Shown in pieces: positions 14,176 through 22,179 of a DNA stretch of 32,326 nt. Within the stretch, counting starts at the first letter, position 1. Each line of letters opens with the position of its first letter. The notes under the pieces were generated by a model, which saw nothing but the letters and a program-made list of their open reading frames with translations, did no database searches and was not told the origin of the DNA. A program made the translations under genes and the position numbers. Source of the DNA: Candidatus Thorarchaeota archaeon (GTDB lineage Archaea > Asgardarchaeota > Thorarchaeia > Thorarchaeales > Thorarchaeaceae); assembly GCA_016841005.1 (NCBI GenBank), contig JAEORG010000124.1, forward strand, positions 1-32,326, read 5' to 3'.

Positions 14176-15474
14176 TTATTCTTCAGTTACTATGGCTTGA
14201 CCAGTGGAAGTAGCACCCTTCATCTTCACGATTAGAATCAGCACCACTGCAACAATTGCAAGGACGCCTGTGATTGCGAATGCCATGAAGTAGCTACCAG
14301 TTGCATCCTTGAAAGAACCTGCTAGTAGACCACCAACAATTCCTGCAATGCCGTAGGCTGTAAACATGACGCCATAGTTCTTGCCCACGTTCTTTGAACC
14401 CCATTTGTCTGCGGTCACTGATGGGAATAATGCAAAGTTACCACCAAAGCAGAAACCAATGAGAGATGCAACAGCCATGATGGCAATCCATGTTGTACCA
14501 GGTACTGTTGTCAGAAGTGCAAAGGAGAACATTCCAATTGCTAGAACAGTAAACATCAACATCATTGTGTACTCACGGCCTAGCTTGTCTGATACAGCTC
14601 CCCAGACAATTCTTCCAGCTGCATTCAAGATACTCATGACACCCACAAGAATAACTGCGTCAGCTACTGGATCAATATCAAGAGCTGCAGTCTTTACATT
14701 ACCAAGGGTCATCAGACCTGCTGTTGCAGCAAGTACAAAGGCAAACCAGAGAAGCCAGAAGGATGCATTCCTTATCATCTCACTTGGCAGAATATCTTTT
14801 CCAGCGCCATCAGCTGTAGTAGCTGCTGGAGTGTATCCTTCCGGTAACCATCCCTCAGGGGGATTGGTCAAAACTTGAGATCCGAGGACAACAAGAATCA
14901 GATATACAACTCCTAAGACAAGGAATGTACCAGCTACAGCAGAGAAACCCGCAATGACTGGAGCTAATAATAGAGCCTGCTCAACGTATCCGAAGACCAA
15001 TGCACCTGCACCAAATCCTGCAACAGCAATACCTGTGATTGATCCCTTCTTATCTGGGAACCATTTGACTAGAGCAGCAATTGGACACACGTAAGCGAAT
15101 CCAATACCAGCACCTCCAATAATACCGTAGGTTATCACAAGGTAAATTGTGCCCATTAGCTCTTGGCCAGCGGTCACCACATCAACGAAAGTAGCAAGTA
15201 AGTAGCCAATACCTAGAAGAATACCGCCAACAGTGGCGACCTTCCGTGGACCTACTTTGTCTTGCCATCTTCCTGCAAAAATCATGAAAAGCGCAAATGA
15301 TGCAAGACCAGCAGCGAATGGCATCTGGGTCATGAGAGAAGCCCATGCATAGTCGCCTGAGGTCGCGGAGAGCGCCGTCTGGAAGAAGGACCATGCATAG
15401 ATGGACCCCAGACAGAGCTGCACGATCAGTGCGCCAATAATGACGAGATAGCGATTTCCAATATTTTCAGACAT
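14176..15474 (-). CDS. OFA family (oxalate/formate antiporter-like) MFS transporter
   Basis: This 432-residue membrane protein has twelve hydrophobic segments and the major facilitator layout, with the loop 2-3 motif GRWQDKVGPRKV (about 68-79) and its repeat WGAVSDKLGRE in the second half. The N-terminal NRYLVIIGALIVQLCLGSIYAWS is characteristic of the OFA group, whose characterised members exchange oxalate, formate or other small carboxylates. Between an acetyl-CoA synthetase and a CoA-transferase, acetate or another short carboxylate is the natural guess for the cargo, but the sequence does not prove it. It has its own terminator and is divergent from the CoA-transferase gene, with a TATA-like element (minus strand) near 15530-15540. 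Confidence 0.88.
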   Translation of the reverse strand: MSENIGNRYLVIIGALIVQLCLGSIYAWSFFQTALSATSGDYAWASLMTQMPFAAGLASFALFMIFAGRWQDKVGPRKVATVGGILLGIGYLLATFVDVVTAGQELMGTIYLVITYGIIGGAGIGFAYVCPIAALVKWFPDKKGSITGIAVAGFGAGALVFGYVEQALLLAPVIAGFSAVAGTFLVLGVVYLILVVLGSQVLTNPPEGWLPEGYTPAATTADGAGKDILPSEMIRNASFWLLWFAFVLAATAGLMTLGNVKTAALDIDPVADAVILVGVMSILNAAGRIVWGAVSDKLGREYTMMLMFTVLAIGMFSFALLTTVPGTTWIAIMAVASLIGFCFGGNFALFPSVTADKWGSKNVGKNYGVMFTAYGIAGIVGGLLAGSFKDATGSYFMAFAITGVLAIVAVVLILIVKMKGATSTGQAIVTEE

Positions 15475-15643
15475 GATAATCAGACCTAGAAGACCGTCTT
15501 TATCTGACCTCGCCGCGAACGGAACCTCACTAAAAGCTTTCCTAATAGTCCATATCTCTTGAACTCATATTATTGACATTGGCTATTTGAAAACGCATAT
15601 AGGCAGGCTTCATCGAAACAGCTAGCGACAGGGAGTAATTTTT

Positions 15644-17530
15644 GTGACCGGACCTAAGTGGACTGAAAAGTACAAGAATAAGGTTCTGAGTGCTGAAAAG
15701 GCAATCAAGAAGATAAAACGGGGATCGCGAATCTTCTTAGGCACAGGTTGTGGAGTTCCATACCATCTTGTGCAAGAACTCGCAACGAACGCAAATGTAA
15801 TGTCAGATAATGAGATTGTTCATCTCTTGACTCTGGGTGATACACCCTCTGCAGACCCGAAGTTTCAGTCCCAGTTCAGACATAATACATTCTTTGTGTC
15901 CGAGAACATCCGAGAAGCAGTCGCAGAAGGTAGAGCAGATTACTCACCTATAATGCTTTCAGACATTCCAGCGTTATTCCGTACAAAGAGAATGCCACTG
16001 GATGTTGCTTTGATACAATTGAGCCCTCCAGATGACCATGGATTCTGTTCTATGGGGATTTCTGTTGACATCACAAAGTCAGGAGCTGAGAGTGCAGATC
16101 TTGTTATTGCACAGATTAACGAGAGCATGCCTATCACTCATGGTGATTCCTTCCTGAATATCAGAGACATTGACTATCTTGTTCCCTTCAATGAACCTCT
16201 CCGCGAGTTTCAAGCTGATGAGGCGGATGAACGTATCAAACTCATTGGGTCTTACTGTGCTAGATTGATTGAGAATGACTCAACACTAGAACTTGGTATT
16301 GGGGCATTACCTCAAGCGGTTGCAGAGAGTCTGCTTGAGATTGGTGTCCAGGACCTTGGAATCCATACTGAGATGTTTAGTGACAGTCTCATACCACTGA
16401 TTGAGAATGATATTGTCACTAACAAGAAGAAGACACTCCATAGGGGCAAGGCAATTGCATCCTTTGCCATGGGAACAAAGAAGCTATACGATTTCGTAAA
16501 CGATAACCCATTCTTCCAATTTCATGACACAGCCTATGTCAATGATCCCTATGTTATAGGTCAGAACAACAAGATGATTGCGATCAATTCAGCCCTCGAA
16601 GTGGACCTTACTGGACAAGTGTGTGCAGATTCAATTGGTCACAAGTTTTACAGTGGAATTGGGGGTCAGGTTGACTTTATCAGAGGGGCAAAACGCTCTG
16701 TCGGAGGAAAAGCCATCATTTGTATAAAATCAACTGCTATGGATGGACAAATTTCGAGAATAGTTCCAAGGTTAAGCGAAGGAGCGGGAGTCGTGACTAC
16801 ACGTGGAGATGTTGATGTCATTATCACTGAATACGGACTTGCTACGTTACATGGAAAAACTATCCGTGAAAGAGCTCTTTCCCTAATCGCAATTGCGCAT
16901 CCAAAGTTCCGAAATGATTTACTTGAGGCAGCGAAGAAGATGCATTACGTCTTCGAAGACCAAGTACCGTTCCAAGTACAGGGCACTTATTTTGCTAGTG
17001 AATATGAAGGGCAGGAAACCTTCAAAGGGCCAGATGGCGATGTAGAGATTCACTATAGACTCATCAGACCAGATGATACCGACAGAATCAAAGAATTGTT
17101 TTATGAATTGTCTGAAGAGAGTGTGTATTTTCGATTTTTGAGACCTCTTAGAAGTCTCCAAAGACAGACTTTACAAGATTTTTACAATGTTGATCAAGAT
17201 GCAGACATTTCCATCGTCGCAGTGGTTCACCCTGAAGGAGAAGGCGGACCTGAGAATATCATTGGTGCAGGAAGATACCTCCTGAATAGAAATACAAACC
17301 AAGCAGAATTTGCTATCCTAGTGAGGGATGATTATCAGCACAAGGGCATTGGTACTTTCCTGTTGAACCAGCTTATGCGAATTGCAAAGAGTAAGGGTGT
17401 GGAGGCATTTATTGCCTATGTGCATCCAAGAAATCAACCAATGATTCGCTTCATCCATAGAACTGGAAAAGTTGTGGAGAGTAAGATGAGCATGGCAGAT
17501 GAAGAATACGTTTTCATTCTCAAACTTTAG
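15644..17530 (+). CDS. Acetyl-CoA hydrolase/CoA-transferase fused to a GNAT acetyltransferase domain
   Basis: This 628-residue cytoplasmic protein has two parts. Residues about 10-440 match the Cat1/4-hydroxybutyrate CoA-transferase family, which moves CoA between acyl-CoA and a free acid through a glutamyl-CoA intermediate. The GIHTEMFSD motif carries the likely catalytic Glu243, and the VDVIITEYGLATLHG block (Glu396) is also conserved. Residues about 469-628 are a GNAT domain with the acetyl-CoA-binding DDYQHKGIGTFLL (Gln565-x-x-Gly568-x-Gly570). This fusion occurs elsewhere but the GNAT target is unknown. GTG 15644 is preceded by GGGAG eight bases upstream, and a TATA-like CATATAG lies near 15596-15602. 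It is divergent from the OFA carrier and two genes from acs, so it probably activates acetate or other acids, and its GNAT part may acetylate lysines. Confidence 0.92.
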   Translation: MTGPKWTEKYKNKVLSAEKAIKKIKRGSRIFLGTGCGVPYHLVQELATNANVMSDNEIVHLLTLGDTPSADPKFQSQFRHNTFFVSENIREAVAEGRADYSPIMLSDIPALFRTKRMPLDVALIQLSPPDDHGFCSMGISVDITKSGAESADLVIAQINESMPITHGDSFLNIRDIDYLVPFNEPLREFQADEADERIKLIGSYCARLIENDSTLELGIGALPQAVAESLLEIGVQDLGIHTEMFSDSLIPLIENDIVTNKKKTLHRGKAIASFAMGTKKLYDFVNDNPFFQFHDTAYVNDPYVIGQNNKMIAINSALEVDLTGQVCADSIGHKFYSGIGGQVDFIRGAKRSVGGKAIICIKSTAMDGQISRIVPRLSEGAGVVTTRGDVDVIITEYGLATLHGKTIRERALSLIAIAHPKFRNDLLEAAKKMHYVFEDQVPFQVQGTYFASEYEGQETFKGPDGDVEIHYRLIRPDDTDRIKELFYELSEESVYFRFLRPLRSLQRQTLQDFYNVDQDADISIVAVVHPEGEGGPENIIGAGRYLLNRNTNQAEFAILVRDDYQHKGIGTFLLNQLMRIAKSKGVEAFIAYVHPRNQPMIRFIHRTGKVVESKMSMADEEYVFILKL

Positions 17531-17551
17531 GCTATTGTGAAATTAAAGTGA

Positions 17552-18019
17552 CTAATCCAAACGAGTTGTTGGACCTTCATCGAGCCCCATTGGTCTGAAA
17601 CCACTATGAATACTCTCTATCCACTGGTCATAATCATTTACTCCTCTTAAACCCTCAATTCGTCCTACAGGTATACCTTTCTTGAAAGCGATAACTAGAG
17701 GCACTCCTAGGACATTGAATTCTTGACGGGCTTGATCAATCCTATCTATGTTCACCTTTGCAAAAGATACCTTGGACACGTAACTATCTGCAAGCTCATC
17801 AAGAATAGGCATGAGTTGTTTGCAATATGGACATTCATCTCTGTAGAACAGAACTATTGATGTTGAAGAGGATTTAATGTTGCCAACTATATCATGACTG
17901 GTCAACTCACGCATATCACCCTTAGCATCCATATCGTCAGAAGATTTGCTAATTTGGCCCTCTAGCTTCTTGGAGAGAGCATCAAAACTGAATTCATTGT
18001 TTCTTTCTTTATCTGGCAT
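17552..18019 (-). CDS. Thioredoxin-like protein with CPYC active site
   Basis: This 155-residue protein has a polar, charged N-terminal extension (about 1-40) followed by a thioredoxin fold. The fold contains a strand SIVLFYRDE, the redox motif Cys63-Pro-Tyr-Cys66, and the cis-proline loop GVPLV (Pro107). CPYC is the glutaredoxin-type motif on a thioredoxin-type scaffold, so it may reduce disulfides or glutathione-like mixed disulfides; the electron donor is not evident. No signal peptide is seen, so it is cytoplasmic. It is convergent with the CoA-transferase gene (21 bases between stops) and divergent from the beta-lactamase-fold gene. Confidence 0.88.
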   Translation of the reverse strand: MPDKERNNEFSFDALSKKLEGQISKSSDDMDAKGDMRELTSHDIVGNIKSSSTSIVLFYRDECPYCKQLMPILDELADSYVSKVSFAKVNIDRIDQARQEFNVLGVPLVIAFKKGIPVGRIEGLRGVNDYDQWIESIHSGFRPMGLDEGPTTRLD

Positions 18020-18090
18020 CTACCGTTGCCTCTAACTGATTCCTCTCGTATCCGATGATTAGGTCTTGTTGCTATCACTTACAAATCCCA

Positions 18091-18112
18091 TTGCGCTAAA
18101 ATACTCTCTTAA
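18091..18112 (+). promoter_or_regulatory. Shared promoter box, copy 1
   Basis: TTGCGCT-AAAA (18091-18101), seven bases, then TTAA (18109-18112), 27 bases before ATG 18140. The same arrangement, YTGCGYYAAAA-N7-TTAA, stands before the next two genes on this strand. TTAA(AG) would be the TATA box core and the upstream part a factor site or extended BRE. Confidence 0.65.
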
Positions 18113-18139
18113 AGAGGGAAAAGATGGTATTGTTTTTTC

Positions 18140-19315
18140 ATGTTCAGTTCTAGTAAGGAGCAACTACTTGCCATGGTAGTTGTAACAATAATTCTGGGAA
18201 CAAGTATGATTCCTTTCGTATCTGCTGCAAGGGACTATTGGCCCACCGAATCTTGGAGAGTTTCAACACCAGAGGAACAAGGAATGAATTCTACAAAATT
18301 GGTAGAAATGGTGGATTATTTACAGGGTCCAAGTGCCCTTCGTCCACTTAGTGTTCTGATTGTTCGAAATGGATACATAGTCTTTGAAGAATATCTAAGT
18401 TCTACATATGATGAAAATCGGACTATGGATATCTATTCTTGTACACTAAGTATTCTCTCTGCGCTTATCGGCATTGCTATTGATGAAGGGCTTATCGAGA
18501 GTGTGGATTCTAAGGTCATGGAGTTTTTCCAAGATAGAGAGATTACTGTCGACACAGTGGAAAAATCTGATATTACGATTAGGCATCTCTTAACGATGAC
18601 TTCTGGACTCTCTTGGGAAGAGAATTCTGACCCTACATCTATGAAAGTTACAGATGATTGGATACAATATGTTTTGGACAGACCAATGCTCCGTCAACCC
18701 GGGACATACTTTGAGTACAATTCAGGTGCGGCACACCTACTTTCTGCTATTATACAGAATGTCACAGGAAATACAGCAAGCGAGATGGCAGATGAATATT
18801 TGTTTAATCCAATAGGTATCGAAGAAGTTGATTGGGATGCAGATCCACAGGGCTACACTGATGGTACTGGCTCTTGTGATCTCACAACTAGAGATATGGC
18901 AAGACTCGGTTATCTCTACCTCAATAATGGTACCTGGGGTGAAACACAGATTATCCCTGAGCAATGGATTGAAGATTCTCAACAGTCAATTGTAAGTGTC
19001 AATACAATCAAGGACTACGGATATCTCTGGTGGATATATCGAGGTATGGACGCATATCATGCAGTGGGATTTTGGGCTCGAGTAATCTCAGTCATTCCTG
19101 AATATGATATGGTTGCAGTTGTTACTGGCTATGATAATAACGGTGATTTCTTACGAACCCAGTGGAAGTACGCCTTAGAAGAGTGGATAATACCAGCGGC
19201 GCAAGATGAGATTGTTCTATCAACACCCGTTGATTGGTTAACTTTCGGCATTGGAATTACTGCAGTCACTGCTGTTATTATAGTAGCAGTCTTGATTGCG
19301 AGGTTCAAGAAATAA
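18140..19315 (+). CDS. Membrane-anchored beta-lactamase-fold serine hydrolase-like protein, catalytic Lys missing
   Basis: This 391-residue protein has an N-terminal signal or anchor (about 8-30), a class C beta-lactamase/penicillin-binding-like domain (about 40-345) and a C-terminal transmembrane helix (about 364-387), so the domain should be outside the cell. Family landmarks are clear: IYSCTLSILSALIGIAI at the active-site helix, TIRHLLTMTSGLSW, FEYNSGAAHLLSAII (Tyr193) and LWWIYRG. In relatives the helix carries Ser-x-x-Lys; here it reads Ser100-Cys-Thr-Leu103, so the general-base Lys is gone. The last motif is HAVGFWARVI instead of the usual G(Y/W)GGQ-like segment. It may be a non-catalytic binding protein or use another mechanism. 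It starts behind shared promoter box copy 1. Confidence 0.82.
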   Translation: MFSSSKEQLLAMVVVTIILGTSMIPFVSAARDYWPTESWRVSTPEEQGMNSTKLVEMVDYLQGPSALRPLSVLIVRNGYIVFEEYLSSTYDENRTMDIYSCTLSILSALIGIAIDEGLIESVDSKVMEFFQDREITVDTVEKSDITIRHLLTMTSGLSWEENSDPTSMKVTDDWIQYVLDRPMLRQPGTYFEYNSGAAHLLSAIIQNVTGNTASEMADEYLFNPIGIEEVDWDADPQGYTDGTGSCDLTTRDMARLGYLYLNNGTWGETQIIPEQWIEDSQQSIVSVNTIKDYGYLWWIYRGMDAYHAVGFWARVISVIPEYDMVAVVTGYDNNGDFLRTQWKYALEEWIIPAAQDEIVLSTPVDWLTFGIGITAVTAVIIVAVLIARFKK

Positions 19316-19371
19316 GATGAATATTACATATTTCGAATTACCAATATGGAAGAATCGAAATCTGTGAAAGC

Positions 19372-19393
19372 TTGCGTTAAAACTGAGCGTTAA
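19372..19393 (+). promoter_or_regulatory. Shared promoter box, copy 2
   Basis: TTGCGTT-AAAA (19372-19382), seven bases, then TTAA (19390-19393), 25 bases before ATG 19419. The spacing matches copy 1 and is the main argument for starting the gene at ATG 19419 rather than TTG 19401. Confidence 0.62.
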
Positions 19394-19418
19394 GTAACAA
19401 TTGAACATAGAAAGTACC

Positions 19419-20348
19419 ATGTCGCCAGTTGAAAGAGTGAAGACTCGAGAGAAGTTAATATTTGCATCAATTATGGGCACATCTGAGAATGAGATTACAA
19501 ACGCAATCCTCTTCGCAGAAAGCATTCGAGCATTTGCTGGGTCACTCTCTAAGGTTCCAATTTGGTACTTTACTCCTGAGCTTGAAAAGCAGATATCTTC
19601 AGAATTGAAAAATCATCTTGCGCGTTTGAATGTAAACCTAATTACCTTTCAACTGGACCGAGAAGTCTTAGAATTCCCATTTGCTGGACAAGTGTTTGCA
19701 AAGGCTCTTGCTGAAATGACTGCATCAAGTCAGACGGAATTACTAGCTTGGATGAATACCAATAGTATGGTATTGAAGGAACCAAAGGAATTTCTCCTTG
19801 AAGAAGGGAAAAGCCTTGGTTATCGACCGGTCCATCACACACTCGTAGGTTCGCGTTATGATGAACCTCTTGATGAATTTTGGACTTTAATCTACGATTA
19901 TTGTAAGGTGCCAGAGGAGCGTGTATTTCCAATGATGACACATGTGGATGGTGAAATGCTTCGACCATACTTCAATGCAGGCATTCTAGTTACACGACCG
20001 GAAAAGCAGTTGTTTAGAAAATATCGTGATTGTTTCTTGAAAGTATACAAGAAACCAAAGTTATTGGAATTCTATAGGCTGGATTCGCGGTATGCAATAT
20101 TTGTACACCAAGCAGTGCTTTCAGGCGTAATCATGTCATCCGTACCAACAGAGGAATTGAAAGAACTGTCACCTGGTTACAACTATCCCATACATCTTTA
20201 CTCTGAAGATATCACAGATAATCGCCCAGAAGGATTGGAAGAGTTAGTTACTCTTAGACACGAAGGGTTTCACACAGATCCTGAATGGGAGGAAAAGATA
20301 CCTGCTGGTGATCATCTCAAGCATTGGATTGCGAGTCATCTAGTCTGA
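19419..20348 (+). CDS. Glycosyltransferase-like (GT-A, GT8-like) protein, unusual DxD position
   Basis: This 309-residue soluble protein is not closely recognised. The pattern resembles nucleotide-sugar transferases of the GT-A/GT8 kind: an opening strand KLIFASIMGTSENE, a central ELLAWMNTNSMVLKEPKEF where relatives read W-x-D-x-D before the metal-binding step (here Asn113 and Asn115), and a later YFNAGILVTRP segment with FVHQAVLSG, which resemble FNSG and DQ-A-L elements. If the assignment is right, the Asp residues that hold the metal are replaced by Asn, suggesting altered or lost activity. The alternative is a family of unknown function with a similar fold. ATG 19419 was chosen from the promoter box at 19372-19393; TTG 19401 would add six residues. 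Confidence 0.45.
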   Translation: MSPVERVKTREKLIFASIMGTSENEITNAILFAESIRAFAGSLSKVPIWYFTPELEKQISSELKNHLARLNVNLITFQLDREVLEFPFAGQVFAKALAEMTASSQTELLAWMNTNSMVLKEPKEFLLEEGKSLGYRPVHHTLVGSRYDEPLDEFWTLIYDYCKVPEERVFPMMTHVDGEMLRPYFNAGILVTRPEKQLFRKYRDCFLKVYKKPKLLEFYRLDSRYAIFVHQAVLSGVIMSSVPTEELKELSPGYNYPIHLYSEDITDNRPEGLEELVTLRHEGFHTDPEWEEKIPAGDHLKHWIASHLV

Positions 20349-20388
20349 TTTTCTTTGTTGGTTACAAGGGAAAGTTTCAGTCATCTCA

Positions 20389-20410
20389 CTGCGCCAAAAT
20401 ATCTGCTTAA
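20389..20410 (+). promoter_or_regulatory. Shared promoter box, copy 3
   Basis: CTGCGCC-AAAA (20389-20399), seven bases, then TTAA (20407-20410), 34 bases before ATG 20445. It aligns without gaps to the boxes before 18140 and 19419. Confidence 0.65.
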
Positions 20411-20444
20411 TAAAGATTAGAACTTCATTCTATTAACCATTACA

Positions 20445-21305
20445 ATGGATTGTGCACGAATAGTGAATAGAGCTCAATTAGTAGGTATTACTTTTTCATT
20501 CGTCGCGCTTATAGGCGTAGCAACTATAATTGCAATTCCGATGATGTTTCCTCCACCAGCAGATGAAATAGATACTCAGACCAACGAGATACCATTGGAG
20601 CCTCCGGAAGGACTCAGTTACAATGGTGTCGATATTTCATTTCTCAAGATCATGGGTTTCAAAATGACATACAAGGATGTGGTAGTCTATATTGATCCAG
20701 CATACTTCTTTGTTGATCGGAATGATTCATTTCTTGAAAAAGCGGATTATATTCTTGTATCTCACGAACATCCAACTCATTGCTCTTCAGGTATTGTAGA
20801 TAGACTATCGGATAACGATACAATAGTCATCGCTGCACCTGGACCTGCTGAGATTGTCGATGCAGATATTATCGTTACACCAGGAGTTGTTCTCAACTTT
20901 GAGAATGTGAGCTTCGAGTTTGTTCCAAGTTATTGCTATCAAGCAGTACTCGCAGGCACAACTAGACCGATGCATACGAGAACTGAAAATAACACTGGAG
21001 TCATTATCGATTTTGAGGGAACCAGGATTTACCATGCAGCCGACACAGACCGAATACCCGAAATGCAATCAATCATGGCAGATATTGCTATTTTGCCATC
21101 GAGTACTACAGCTAATCATGCATGGATGAATGCCAGTGAAGCTGCAAAGGCAGTTGAAGATATCAAAATCAATTCTGACTTGAAATATGCAATTCCCACG
21201 CATTGGGATATTGGTCCAGGATGGTTTTCTGACCGCAGGGAATATGCAGAGGAATTTGCTGAACTTGCAAACTGTACAGTAATCATTCTAGATCATTTGT
21301 ATTAA
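20445..21305 (+). CDS. Membrane-anchored MBL-fold hydrolase-like protein (UlaG-like), altered metal motif
   Basis: This 286-residue protein has an N-terminal transmembrane helix (about 13-34), a Pro-rich linker and a metallo-beta-lactamase-fold domain (about 58-286). The domain shows DVVVYIDPAYF, the metal loop SHEHPTHCS, HAADTDRIPEM (Asp200, bridging position) and PTHWD (His253). Relatives such as UlaG-type lactonases and cyclic-phosphate or lipid hydrolases read H-x-H-x-D-H; here it is His107-Glu-His109-Pro-Thr111-His112, so the Asp that holds the second metal is Thr. One metal could still bind. The anchor implies action at the outer face of the membrane or at the membrane surface. It is the third gene behind the shared promoter box. 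Confidence 0.82.
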   Translation: MDCARIVNRAQLVGITFSFVALIGVATIIAIPMMFPPPADEIDTQTNEIPLEPPEGLSYNGVDISFLKIMGFKMTYKDVVVYIDPAYFFVDRNDSFLEKADYILVSHEHPTHCSSGIVDRLSDNDTIVIAAPGPAEIVDADIIVTPGVVLNFENVSFEFVPSYCYQAVLAGTTRPMHTRTENNTGVIIDFEGTRIYHAADTDRIPEMQSIMADIAILPSSTTANHAWMNASEAAKAVEDIKINSDLKYAIPTHWDIGPGWFSDRREYAEEFAELANCTVIILDHLY

Positions 21306-21390
21306 TTGCCAGATGTCTTTAGTCAATGCATTTGATCTTAATTTCGAGAAGTATCTAATGTATTGGAAATTTTGACTGAATTTGGTCTTC

Positions 21391-21936
21391 CTACAGCTTG
21401 TCCAATAGTTCTAGAGCATAGTTCTTGGCGTTTTCAACATCGTTATGAGTTGGATGCGTTCGTAGGTCTGATAGATACTGGTTCCATTCCTCTTCGTCCT
21501 TAATTATCTCTTGATGAATGAAGTGTTCTATAGGCTCACTTGCTTTGCCTTGACAATGAAAAACTCCTAAGAGGTCGATATTCTTTTCGTCACAAACTTT
21601 CTCGAATGATGATTGACACCTACCAGCCCACTGATCAAAGAGTTGCTTGTTTCTCTCACTATCAGGCATGGTTGTCGCATGGGTAAAGAATCCAACTAGC
21701 TTGAACTGAGGGGAGTCAGGTAACTTGTCGAGAAACCCTTTCACTGGCCTTGCCAAATCACTATCATGGCAAGGAGCGCCAACGAGAAGCAGGTTATAGT
21801 TACATAACTTGTACATATTTACAGACCTGACTGTTTCGATATCTGTTTCAAACTTTGAGGAAATCACTTTGTACATATTTTCTGCAATGAGTTTGGTATT
21901 TCCCGTTTGGGAGAAGTAGGTGACCAAAGCGTTCAT
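21391..21936 (-). CDS. Flavodoxin family protein
   Basis: This 181-residue protein has the FMN phosphate-binding loop SQTGNT (9-14) after a first strand ALVTYF. The second flavin loop region follows LLLVGAPCHDSDLARPVKGF (about 69-88), and the third contains FFTHATTMPDS. Such proteins carry FMN and shuttle electrons or act as NAD(P)H-quinone or -metal reductases. The extended C-terminal part (about 115-181, charged, with HPTHND) is longer than in simple flavodoxins. On the minus strand a TATA box (CTCTATTTATT, about 21961-21971) lies about 25-30 bases before the ATG, predicting a leaderless message. The redox partner is not shown. Confidence 0.85.
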   Translation of the reverse strand: MNALVTYFSQTGNTKLIAENMYKVISSKFETDIETVRSVNMYKLCNYNLLLVGAPCHDSDLARPVKGFLDKLPDSPQFKLVGFFTHATTMPDSERNKQLFDQWAGRCQSSFEKVCDEKNIDLLGVFHCQGKASEPIEHFIHQEIIKDEEEWNQYLSDLRTHPTHNDVENAKNYALELLDKL

Positions 21937-22028
21937 ACGAGGTGGAAAAATCTGGCAGGTAATAAATAGAGTGCATCTACTGAACTTTTTCTCATCTGTT
22001 TTCTTTACTCAAGTGTATTTGTCACAAC

Positions 22029-22038
22029 CTTTTTATCG
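22029..22038 (+). promoter_or_regulatory. TATA box of tRNA-Ile
   Basis: CTTTTTATCG lies 34-43 bases upstream of the mature tRNA 5' end, a usual position for an archaeal tRNA promoter with a short 5' leader. Confidence 0.55.
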
Positions 22039-22071
22039 TAATCCCGAACACACCGATTCCGCGTAAGCAAT

Positions 22072-22149
22072 GGGCCCGTGGCATAGACTGGTTATTGCGC
22101 CGCTCTGATAAGGCGGATGTCGCGTGTTCAAATCACGTCGGGCCCACCA
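22072..22149 (+). tRNA. tRNA-Ile (anticodon GAU), CCA encoded
   Basis: The cloverleaf folds cleanly. The 7-bp acceptor stem is GGGCCCG with CGGGCCC, the D arm is GCAT/TTGC with a GG-containing loop, and the anticodon stem is CCGCT/GGCGG around loop CTGATAA (anticodon GAT). The variable loop is five bases, and the T stem GCGTG/CACGT closes around TTCAAAT. Discriminator A (22146) is followed by a genomic CCA (22147-22149). No intron is present. It reads AUC (and AUU) codons. A promoter TATA box precedes it. The MFS gene on the other strand ends 30 bases downstream. Confidence 0.97.
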
Positions 22150-22179
22150 CATTTCTTCAATTGATTCTCTTGACAATTC

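Noticed and set aside
14381..14878. 165-residue plus-strand frame inside the OFA carrier gene
   Set aside because: It is antisense to a complete twelve-helix carrier and has no motif or promoter.
18103..18116. CTCTT-A-AAGAG symmetry upstream of 18140
   Set aside because: It is better explained as the TATA part of the shared promoter box; the symmetry is not present in the other two copies.
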